This document shows, piece after piece, positions 8,120 to 15,080 of a stretch of DNA of 26,078 nt; position 1 is the first letter of the stretch, and the number at the start of each line of letters is the position of its first letter. The notes beneath the pieces were generated by a model. It was not told the DNA's origin, did no database searches, and saw only the letters and a program-made list of their open reading frames with translations. The position numbers and the translations under genes are program-made. This DNA is from JBBQXY01 sp051004815 (GTDB taxonomy: Bacteria > Chloroflexota > Ktedonobacteria > Ktedonobacterales > Ktedonobacteraceae): positions 1 through 26,078 of the forward strand of contig JBPCJY010000054.1 in the NCBI GenBank assembly GCA_051004815.1, written 5' to 3'.

Positions 8120-8422
8120 TTACTCTACAATACCCATAATGTCGCTTTCGCGCAGGATTAAATACTCTTCGCCATCCATTTTGACTTCGGTACCAGCATA
8201 TCTCGCAAAGAGCACCCTTTGTCCAACCTTTACCTCCAAGACGGCACGTTTGCCATTGTCCAACGTCTTGCCAGGACCGGCAGCGAGAATTTCACCCTCC
8301 TGGGGCTTCTCTTTAGCAGTATCCGGTAGCACGAGGCCGCTCTTCGTGACAGTTTCACGCGCTAACGCCTTGACTACCACTCGGTCACCCAGCGGCTGAA
8401 TCTTGAGGCTCACTGTTGACAT
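8120..8422 (-). CDS. groES: Co-chaperonin GroES (Hsp10)
   Basis: The 100-aa co-chaperonin caps the GroEL ring. Landmarks are IQPLGDRVVVKAL at the N-terminus, the mobile loop around ETVTKSGLVLPDTAKEKPQ, AGPGKTLDNG and the C-terminal EYLILRESDIMGIVE. AGGGGAG (8431-8437) lies 8 bases before the ATG. It is the first gene of the groES-groEL operon. A CIRCE operator upstream indicates HrcA repression with heat induction. The hrcA gene is not in the window. Confidence 0.98.
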   Translation of the reverse strand: MSTVSLKIQPLGDRVVVKALARETVTKSGLVLPDTAKEKPQEGEILAAGPGKTLDNGKRAVLEVKVGQRVLFARYAGTEVKMDGEEYLILRESDIMGIVE

Positions 8423-8486
8423 ACCTATTTCTCCCCTACTTTTTGAATTGAATATATACAGTTGACGAGGTCTGCCTCACCAACTT

Positions 8487-8513
8487 TTAGCACTCTCATA
8501 ACATGAGTGCGAA
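8487..8513. promoter_or_regulatory. CIRCE element (HrcA operator)
   Basis: TTAGCACTC - 9 bases - GAGTGCGAA matches the consensus TTAGCACTC-N9-GAGTGCTAA at 17 of 18 positions. It begins about where transcription from the groES promoter should start and lies 64 bases before the groES ATG, the standard place for HrcA control. Confidence 0.95.
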
Positions 8514-8521
8514 CCTCCCCT

Positions 8522-8550
8522 ATCATACACCATCAGTAGCAGAATGGCAA
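8522..8550 (-). promoter_or_regulatory. groESL promoter
   Basis: On the minus strand, TTGCCA (8545-8550) and TATGAT (8522-8527) are separated by exactly 17 bases. The predicted start near 8515 falls at the edge of CIRCE, so HrcA would block initiation. Confidence 0.85.
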
Positions 8551-8649
8551 GAGGATTTTTTGGGAATTATAGCACTTCTCACCACGCATTTTACCGACTT
8601 TTTATTCTGGGCCAATAATGAGAAAAAAAACTCAGGGCCATGCTTCAAT

Positions 8650-8733
8650 TCATGTTCAAGTGAAAAAGCAAGGTGAGCGCGTACGTCCATCTTGCTTGAC
8701 ACATTCCTCTACGCTCCTCTAGAATGAACATGA
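8650..8733. promoter_or_regulatory. Inverted repeats flanking the kinase promoter
   Basis: TCATGTTCA (8650-8658) and its exact inverse TGAACATGA (8725-8733) bracket the kinase promoter, one about 75-80 bases upstream and one over the predicted transcription start. A second pair, AAGCAAG (8666-8672) and CTTGCTT (8691-8697), overlaps the -35. These could be regulator sites; no known family is assigned. Confidence 0.4.
8696..8725 (+). promoter_or_regulatory. Promoter of the kinase-WD40 gene
   Basis: TTGACA (8696-8701) and TAGAAT (8720-8725) are spaced by 18 bases and are followed by an AGGGGAG ribosome site at 8768-8774. Confidence 0.8.
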
Positions 8734-8784
8734 CAAGAAAAGCAATAACAGGCATTCTCATTCTGCCAGGGGAGAACAGTAACC

Positions 8785-10647
8785 ATGGCTGATCTCGTGG
8801 GACAGCAGCTTGGAAACTACCACCTCGTTCGCTTGCTCGGACGAGGCGGTTTTGCTGAAGTTTACCTTGGCGAGCACATTCACCTCAACACCCAAGCTGC
8901 CGTCAAAGTGCTCTATACCCACCTGGATAGCGACGATTTAGAGAAGTTTCGCAATGAAGCCCGTACCATCGCTCGCCTGGAGCACCCACATATCGTGCGC
9001 GTCCTCGATTTCGGTGTCGAGGATGGCGTGCCGTTTCTCATCATGCAGTATGCCCCTCATGGCACATTGCGGCAACGTCACCCTCGCGGCACAAACGTAC
9101 CACTCATCACCATTGTTTCTTACGTTCAGCAGATAGCCGATGCGCTGCAATATGCCCATGATGAGAAGCTGATTCACCGCGATATCAAACCAGAGAACAT
9201 GCTTTTAGGTCGGCACGACGAGATACTGCTCAGTGATTTTGGACTTGCTACCATCGCCCAAAGTGGGCAACCCCTCGCTAAAATAGATGTCGCTGGCACA
9301 GTCACTTATATGGCACCGGAACAACTGCGTGGTAAACCAACACCTGCTAGTGACCAGTACGCGCTAGGTATCGTGATCTACGAGTGGCTGTGTGGAGATT
9401 ATCCCTTTCATGGCTATAGCATTGAGACAGCCATCCAACATATCCTTCATTCCCCCACACCTCTCCATGAGAAAATTCCTGGCGTCTCAGCTGCTGTAGA
9501 GCAAGTTGTGCTACGAGCCTTGGAGAAGGAACCGTGCCAACGCTTCGCGGATATCGCGGTTTTTGCCCAGGCATTTGAACAGGCCAGCACTGCCAGTACA
9601 GCGTCCCAGCCGTTCATTTCAATGCCTCATAGCGCAACACTGCCAGACCCCTTAGCAGAAGAAGCCTTTCGGACGGTTTCTATTGTCAGCGAAGCAGCGC
9701 GAATCCCCACTCCTGCCACTGCTCCTATCGGCACAACTATCTGTACCTATCGCGGTCATACCGCCCCTGTACTTGCAGTAGCATGGTCTCCACGTATACT
9801 TTCTTCCTCACCTGAACATGATTTATACGTCGTCTCTGGCAGCAACGATTCGACGGTGCAGGTCTGGAAGCTGACAACATCCGCTAATATCCTAACCTGT
9901 CGCGGCCATGCAAGCTGGGTTCACGCGGTCGCATGGTCATCTGATGGGCAGCATATCGCCTCTGGCTCCTGGGATAACACGGTGCAGATCTGGAACGTGA
10001 CCAACGGGAGTCGGATTCTAACCTATCGCGAGCACACAAAAAACGTCAATACAGTAGCATGGGATCCCGATGGAGTGCATCTGGCTTCGGGCGGACATGA
10101 CCAGACGGTACAAGTTTGGGATGCCACCAGTGGAGAGCAGATCTACACCTACCGGGGTCATACGGCCAGCGTCAATTGCGTGGCATGGTCTCCACAAGGC
10201 AAACGCATCGCTTCGGGTAGCCTTGATCAGACAGTACAGCTCTGGGACGCTGCCACTGGTGGCCATATCTTCACCTATCACGGCCATTCTGGTGGTATCC
10301 TGGCCGTGGCGTGGTCGTCCTCAGCGCGTATTGCTTCAGGCAGTATGGACGGCACCGTCCACGTTTGGGATGAGGCGAAACCGGGCCTTTTCGCGAAGAA
10401 CAAAGTGACAATCTACCACGATCACCACTGTCTTGTCTCCGCCGTTGCCTGGTCGCCCAACGGTAAAGCTATCGTCTCAGGTGGCAAAGATGGCACTGTC
10501 CATATCTGGGACGCCCTGACAGGCAAAAACATCTACACCTACCGCAACCATCAAAAGCAAGTGCATGCCATCGCATGGTCGCCCGATGGCAGGTTTATCG
10601 CCTCCGCCAGCGAGGACAGGACGGTTCAGGTGTGGATTGCTCCGTGA
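8785..10647 (+). CDS. Ser/Thr protein kinase with seven-repeat WD40 propeller
   Basis: Residues about 12-270 form a complete Hanks-type kinase: glycine loop GRGGFAEV (19-26), Lys41 in AAVKV, Glu58, HRDIKPEN (131-138, Asp133 catalytic), DFG (151-153) and APE (177-179). All catalytic residues are intact. A 45-residue linker leads to seven WD40 repeats (about 321-620), each of the form YxGHxxxVxxVAWSPxGxxIASGSxDxTVQVWD, enough for one closed propeller. No transmembrane helix separates the halves, so the protein is probably cytoplasmic, with the propeller docking substrates or partners. Such kinase-WD40 fusions are frequent in Chloroflexota, cyanobacteria and planctomycetes. It has its own promoter, divergent from groES. 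Substrate unknown. Confidence 0.95.
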   Translation: MADLVGQQLGNYHLVRLLGRGGFAEVYLGEHIHLNTQAAVKVLYTHLDSDDLEKFRNEARTIARLEHPHIVRVLDFGVEDGVPFLIMQYAPHGTLRQRHPRGTNVPLITIVSYVQQIADALQYAHDEKLIHRDIKPENMLLGRHDEILLSDFGLATIAQSGQPLAKIDVAGTVTYMAPEQLRGKPTPASDQYALGIVIYEWLCGDYPFHGYSIETAIQHILHSPTPLHEKIPGVSAAVEQVVLRALEKEPCQRFADIAVFAQAFEQASTASTASQPFISMPHSATLPDPLAEEAFRTVSIVSEAARIPTPATAPIGTTICTYRGHTAPVLAVAWSPRILSSSPEHDLYVVSGSNDSTVQVWKLTTSANILTCRGHASWVHAVAWSSDGQHIASGSWDNTVQIWNVTNGSRILTYREHTKNVNTVAWDPDGVHLASGGHDQTVQVWDATSGEQIYTYRGHTASVNCVAWSPQGKRIASGSLDQTVQLWDAATGGHIFTYHGHSGGILAVAWSSSARIASGSMDGTVHVWDEAKPGLFAKNKVTIYHDHHCLVSAVAWSPNGKAIVSGGKDGTVHIWDALTGKNIYTYRNHQKQVHAIAWSPDGRFIASASEDRTVQVWIAP

Positions 10648-10656
10648 CCCATAAAC

Positions 10657-10685
10657 TTGTCTATAGTTCAGCCTCGTGATATGAT
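10657..10685 (+). promoter_or_regulatory. Promoter of the Rpn-like gene and pcrA
   Basis: TTGTCT (10657-10662), 17 bases, TATGAT (10680-10685), starting 10 bases after the kinase stop. The predicted start near 10692 argues against the upstream TTG at 10688 as start codon of the next gene. Confidence 0.6.
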
Positions 10686-10720
10686 ACTTGCAGATTATGT
10701 GGAAGGGCATATGTACATTC

Positions 10721-11686
10721 ATGGCAAAACGTCCAAAGAAAGAAGTAGAGCAGTATTCTCAAGAGCAACCATTCGATAATGTTCTCAAGTCGTTATTTGA
10801 AGGCCAGGAAGCAGAGATACTACCAGTTTTCTTGCCAGGAGCCGAGTTCCTGGAAACGGTGAATGTTGAGGCACTCAGACCACCCTTACGGATGGATCGT
10901 GTGTACAAAATCAAGCAAAAAAACAAGCATAAGATCATGCATATGGAACTGGAAACCGGTTCAAATAGCAAGATGGCTTATCGATTATTAGACTATCACG
11001 CCTACTTGCTCCGTAAATTTAACGGCTTGCCGGTGATTTCATTCATTATTTATCCTTTTCAGACGACTGTTGCGGAATCACCATTGCGAGAGATGGACGA
11101 AGATGAGGAAATTCTCACATTCCACTTTCGCGTTCTTTGTTTGTGGAATATGGATGCCCGACAGTTTATAATTGAGCATATAGTAAGTCTGTATGCTCTC
11201 CTGCCTGCCATGAAAGGTGCCAATGAGGCACTACTCAACCAGGCAATTGAAGAGTTAGCAGCATATTACACGCATGATGAAACAAAATTAGCGCGGCAAC
11301 TGAGATGGCTAGGTATATTGTTGCGACGGGCTGATGTCGTGCCCCCAGACGACAAACGCCGAGTACAGGAGAGATTGAACATGTGGGACGATTTAATGGA
11401 AAAAGACCCAAAAATGAGAGAGCTACGCGACAAAAATATAGCCCAAGGCTTAGCCGAAGGTAAAGCTCAAGGCTTAGCTAAGGGCCGAGTTGAGGGCCGA
11501 GTTGAAGGTTTGCAGCAAGCGGTGATTGGAATTGTTCGGGGACGTTTTCCAGAACTCTCCGCATTGGCCGAGCAGCGCGTAACCCAGGTTAATGAAGCAC
11601 CAGTGCTCTATTACCTGGTTGAAAAACTCTCTACTGCACCGGATGAGGCGATGGCTCGTTGGATACTTAGACCTTCGGCAGCGTGA
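10721..11686 (+). CDS. Rpn/PD-(D/E)XK nuclease-like (recombination-promoting) protein
   Basis: The 321-aa product resembles the Rpn family of putative transposase-like nucleases. Near the N-terminus is FDNVLKSLFEGQ. Then come Asp59 (in RMDRVYKIK) and Glu76/Glu78 in HMELETGS with Lys84 nearby, fitting a PD-(D/E)XK core. The C-terminal part carries a Gly/Glu/Lys-rich repeat (AQGLAEGKAQGLAKGRVEGRVEGL-like, cut here as GLAEGKAQGLAKGRVEGR) typical of these proteins, then an AVIGIVRGRFPEL segment. ATG at 10721 is chosen over the in-frame TTG/ATG upstream because the predicted transcript starts near 10692; GGAAGGG at 10701-10707 is a somewhat distant ribosome site. Known Rpn proteins stimulate RecA-independent recombination and have been linked to phage defence. 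Activity here is unproven. Confidence 0.75.
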   Translation: MAKRPKKEVEQYSQEQPFDNVLKSLFEGQEAEILPVFLPGAEFLETVNVEALRPPLRMDRVYKIKQKNKHKIMHMELETGSNSKMAYRLLDYHAYLLRKFNGLPVISFIIYPFQTTVAESPLREMDEDEEILTFHFRVLCLWNMDARQFIIEHIVSLYALLPAMKGANEALLNQAIEELAAYYTHDETKLARQLRWLGILLRRADVVPPDDKRRVQERLNMWDDLMEKDPKMRELRDKNIAQGLAEGKAQGLAKGRVEGRVEGLQQAVIGIVRGRFPELSALAEQRVTQVNEAPVLYYLVEKLSTAPDEAMARWILRPSAA

Positions 11687-11690
11687 GATA

Positions 11691-14135
11691 ATGTTAGAAC
11701 ATAAAGATTTATTAGCAGGGTTGAATGAGCCGCAAAAGCAGGCCGTTACCACGACAGAGGGGCCGGTGCTTATTCTGGCTGGGCCGGGCAGTGGCAAGAC
11801 ACGCGTCATCACTCACCGTATCGCGTACCTTGTCCAGCACGAGCATATCTCGCCCTGGAAAATCCTGGCCGTCACCTTCACCAATAAAGCCGCCAAAGAG
11901 ATGCGCGAGCGACTGGAGAAGCTTGTGGGCATCAACGAGTCCAAAGAGATGACCATTGGCACGTTCCACGCTATTTGCGCCCGCGTGTTACGCATTGAGG
12001 CCGACTATCTGGCTCCCGCGGGACTCAATAAATCCTTCGTCATTCTCGATACAGATGACCAGACTACGCTCATCAAACAGGCCATTAGAGAACTGAATCT
12101 TGACGAGAAGCAGTACAGAGTAGCCGTGATGCAAGGCATGATCTCACGGGCAAAAAATGACCTTCTACGTCCTGAACAGATGGCAGAACAAGCCGCCAAA
12201 TATTTTGAAGAGGTTGCGGCCCGCGTCTATAAAGCCTATCAAAAGCTGTTGCGTGCCAATAACAGCGTCGATTTCGATGACCTGCTCCTGCTCACCGAGC
12301 AGTTGTGGCGGCGCGAACCCAGCGTGCTGCAACACTATCAATCGCGTTGGCACTACATCCACGTTGACGAGTTCCAGGATTGTAACTTGCCACAATATAA
12401 GCTCATCCGCCAATTGGGGTACGGAACGCAAGACCATCCTGATGGACGGCGCAACGTTTGCGTGGTGGGCGACGATGACCAAATGATCTATACCTGGCGT
12501 GGGGCCAGCGCGGAGAACGTGCTGCGCTTCGAGGAAGACTTCCCCAACACGAAGATTATCATGTTGGAACAGAACTACCGCTCGACACAGACTATCCTCG
12601 ATGCCGCGCAGAACGTGGTGCGACGCAATCGACAGCGCAAAGATAAGAAGTTGTGGACAGCACTGGGGTCAGGCGAAACCATTATTCTCCACGAGGCTTA
12701 TGACGAAGAAGAGGAAGGACTGTTCACCGCCCGTGAAATCAATCGCCTACTCGCACGGGGCGACATTGAGAAACGTAGCGATGTTGCCGTTATGTACCGC
12801 ACCAACGCGCAATCTCGTGCTTTAGAAGAGCAATTCCTGCGGGCGAACATTCCCTATAAAGTCATTGGTAGCCGCAAATTCTACGAACGCAAAGAAATCA
12901 AAGATATGCTGGCCTACCTGCGTTTGCTGGCAAATCCACAAGATGAGTTGAGCCTCAAGCGCATTATCAATGTGCCTAATCGCAAGATCGGCCCAAAAAC
13001 ACTGGGCGAATTGCAACTGTGGGCCAGCGCGAAAAACCTTTCACTCTATCAAGCAATCCAGCAGATAGAGCACCATCCTACGCTGGCTAAAGGCGCGAAA
13101 GCCGCGTTGGGCGAATTCGCACGTCTCATGAATGATCTCAGTGGAGCAATTGACGAACTACATCTTCCCGAATTACTGGATAGAGTTGCGGAACGCAGCG
13201 GCTACGGCCCCGAGCTGCGCGATGTCCCCGAAGGAGACCTGGACCGTTGGGCCAACGTGCTCGAATTGCGCCGCGTGGCGAATGACTATGCCGAGATCGA
13301 GACCCATATTGCCCTCGAACTGTTCCTGGAAAACGTCGCGCTGGTCGGCGGAGCCGATACGGCCCAGACGAGCGAGAATGGCACGATTATCCAGGAAGAG
13401 CATAGGGACGCCGTGACGTTGATCACACTGCACGCCGCCAAAGGGCTGGAATATCCGGTTGTTTTTATTGTCGGCATGGACGAGGGTTCCTTGCCACACT
13501 CCCGTTCCGTCGATAAGCCGGAGCAGTTGGAAGAGGAACGCCGCCTGGCCTACGTCGGCTTCACCCGCGCTATGCATCGCCTCTACCTGGTACGCGCCTA
13601 TCGCCGCTCGTTTTTTGGCGAAACGCATGCAACCGAGCCATCGCGCTTCTTGAGCGACATTCCACAGTACCTTATCTCTAATCCGAATGCCAATAGCCGT
13701 GAAGCAGGTGGTATCCGCACCAGTTTCGGCAATCGCCCAACGCGCCGCCCTAGCTGGGATGATGACGATTTCAACCAGGATGACTCTTCATCGTACGATA
13801 CCGGGCGCGTCTTTGGCAGCGGTAAGCCCAATAATTATGGCAGCAACAGTAATACCATGCCGCCCAAGTTGACCCCGCGCACCGGCTCATATTCATCACC
13901 AACAGTGCCACCATCAGCAAAAAAACCAACGCCTTCACAGCCTCCTACCCCACCTGCCAGGCCAAAGAGCCAACAGTATAAGCCGGGCGACAAAGTGCGC
14001 CACGACAAATTTGGTGATGGCATCATCCTGAAAAGCGACATGGAGCAAGACACAGAGTTCGTCGAGGTGCAATTCCAGGGCAAGTTCGGCAAAAAACGCT
14101 TGAGCATGGATTTCGCCAAATTAGAAAAGCTGTAA
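11691..14135 (+). CDS. pcrA: ATP-dependent 3'-5' DNA helicase, PcrA/UvrD type
   Basis: The 814-aa superfamily 1A helicase acts in DNA repair and replication-fork clearance. Motifs in order: Walker A AGPGSGKTR (30-38), TFTNKAAKEM (Ia), DEFQD (226-230, Walker B), GDDDQMIYTWRGA (III), LEQNYRST (292-299), TLHAAKGLEYPVVF (V) and EEERRLAYVGFTRA (VI). A Ser/Asn/Pro-rich linker (about 670-760) leads to a C-terminal KPGDKVRHDKFGDGIIL domain like the Tudor-type, RNA-polymerase-binding tail of PcrA. ATG at 11691 begins the conserved N-terminus MLEHKDLLAGLNEPQ; the frame is open further upstream but overlaps the Rpn-like gene. Only 4 bases separate it from that stop, with a weak ribosome site, so translational coupling is likely. 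Confidence 0.96.
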   Translation: MLEHKDLLAGLNEPQKQAVTTTEGPVLILAGPGSGKTRVITHRIAYLVQHEHISPWKILAVTFTNKAAKEMRERLEKLVGINESKEMTIGTFHAICARVLRIEADYLAPAGLNKSFVILDTDDQTTLIKQAIRELNLDEKQYRVAVMQGMISRAKNDLLRPEQMAEQAAKYFEEVAARVYKAYQKLLRANNSVDFDDLLLLTEQLWRREPSVLQHYQSRWHYIHVDEFQDCNLPQYKLIRQLGYGTQDHPDGRRNVCVVGDDDQMIYTWRGASAENVLRFEEDFPNTKIIMLEQNYRSTQTILDAAQNVVRRNRQRKDKKLWTALGSGETIILHEAYDEEEEGLFTAREINRLLARGDIEKRSDVAVMYRTNAQSRALEEQFLRANIPYKVIGSRKFYERKEIKDMLAYLRLLANPQDELSLKRIINVPNRKIGPKTLGELQLWASAKNLSLYQAIQQIEHHPTLAKGAKAALGEFARLMNDLSGAIDELHLPELLDRVAERSGYGPELRDVPEGDLDRWANVLELRRVANDYAEIETHIALELFLENVALVGGADTAQTSENGTIIQEEHRDAVTLITLHAAKGLEYPVVFIVGMDEGSLPHSRSVDKPEQLEEERRLAYVGFTRAMHRLYLVRAYRRSFFGETHATEPSRFLSDIPQYLISNPNANSREAGGIRTSFGNRPTRRPSWDDDDFNQDDSSSYDTGRVFGSGKPNNYGSNSNTMPPKLTPRTGSYSSPTVPPSAKKPTPSQPPTPPARPKSQQYKPGDKVRHDKFGDGIILKSDMEQDTEFVEVQFQGKFGKKRLSMDFAKLEKL

Positions 14136-14143
14136 TCGGCAAA

Positions 14144-14184
14144 AAAACGCGCCCTGGCATATATTGCATGCCAGGGCGTGTTTT
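14144..14184 (+). terminator. Intrinsic terminator after pcrA
   Basis: A 17-bp stem (14144-14160 with 14168-14184, one G-U pair, 7-base loop) has a GC-rich core and ends in TTTT, preceded by AAAAAAA. It starts 8 bases after the pcrA stop. Confidence 0.9.
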
Positions 14185-14294
14185 ACTGTCGCAACGTTCA
14201 CCATAAAGTACCAATCATCCCAAAGCGTCTACTGCTCACGTTGATTTCTTTCAGCAACACTATTGTATAGACCAAATTTGGGGAGGCATGACCT

Positions 14295-15041
14295 ATGTTT
14301 TCATCTCGTATCCCGGTGGGACGTGTCCTGACGTTACTGGTGTTCTTCGTGGCAAGCGTAGTACTCTTTACCGGTTGCTCGTTACCCTGGCAGCATTCCA
14401 CCAGCACGTCGGCAAGTGGCCCGAAGCCAACCACCAAGCAATTATTGACCGCACTAACAAAAAATTTCCGCAGCGTGAGCGCATTTCATGTTGTGATGTC
14501 GGTAGCTAACCCCGGCACCGCTTCAACCAGCCAGATCCAGATTCGCAGTGCCAATGGCGATGTCGTGATGCCCGATAAGGTCAAAGCGCAGGCGGTCGTC
14601 GTTCTGTCGGGGCAGTCCGTTACGGTTAACCTGATCAGTGTTGGCGACAACCAGTTTATCACCGACCCCATCACGGGACAGTGGCGCGTCATCAAGGGCG
14701 TGCTTGATCCACGCACGCTCACCAATCCCGATACAGGTATCATCTCGCTGGTCAATAAAATACAAAATGTCAGCCAGCCCACGGATGACTCCGTGAATGG
14801 GACAGCATGCTGGCGCGTGACAGGTCAACTCGATGCCAAATACCTGGCTTTTTTCACGGGTGGCGGCGTTCCAGCGGGTACCATGCTACAGACTAGCTCC
14901 TGTATCGGAAAAGGCGATTCATTGCCCTATCAATTGGTGGTAACTGGCGAGGCAGCCGCAGGTGATACCACAAGCACCTCTCGCACGTTCTTAATCTCGA
15001 ACTATAATGAAACAGTTAACATCATTGCTCCACAAATTTAG
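14295..15041 (+). CDS. LppX/LprAFG-family lipoprotein
   Basis: The 248-aa precursor has a signal peptide with a lipobox LFTGC; Cys28 would be lipidated and anchored on the outer face of the cytoplasmic membrane. The mature part follows the LppX/LprG pattern: KQLLTALTKNFRSVSAFHV at the start, alternating strands ending in WRVTGQL, and a late YQLVVTGE segment. Mycobacterial LprG and LppX bind acylated lipids in a hydrophobic pocket and hand them on during export. GGGGAGG (14280-14286) lies 8 bases before the ATG. A poor promoter (TTGATT, 19 bases, TATAGA at 14266-14271) is possible. It lies 39 bases before an MFS gene, matching the lprG-Rv1410c (P55) gene order. Lipid ligand unknown. Confidence 0.8.
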   Translation: MFSSRIPVGRVLTLLVFFVASVVLFTGCSLPWQHSTSTSASGPKPTTKQLLTALTKNFRSVSAFHVVMSVANPGTASTSQIQIRSANGDVVMPDKVKAQAVVVLSGQSVTVNLISVGDNQFITDPITGQWRVIKGVLDPRTLTNPDTGIISLVNKIQNVSQPTDDSVNGTACWRVTGQLDAKYLAFFTGGGVPAGTMLQTSSCIGKGDSLPYQLVVTGEAAAGDTTSTSRTFLISNYNETVNIIAPQI

Positions 15042-15080
15042 TTATCTAACCATCTTTCAGCACAATGACCAGGGGGGAAG

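Noticed and set aside
6452..8161. Several plus-strand open frames across groEL
   Set aside because: These are antisense shadows of a highly conserved gene.
11592..11690. Upstream extension of pcrA by 33 codons
   Set aside because: It overlaps the Rpn-like gene and has no PcrA similarity; the conserved N-terminus starts at 11691.
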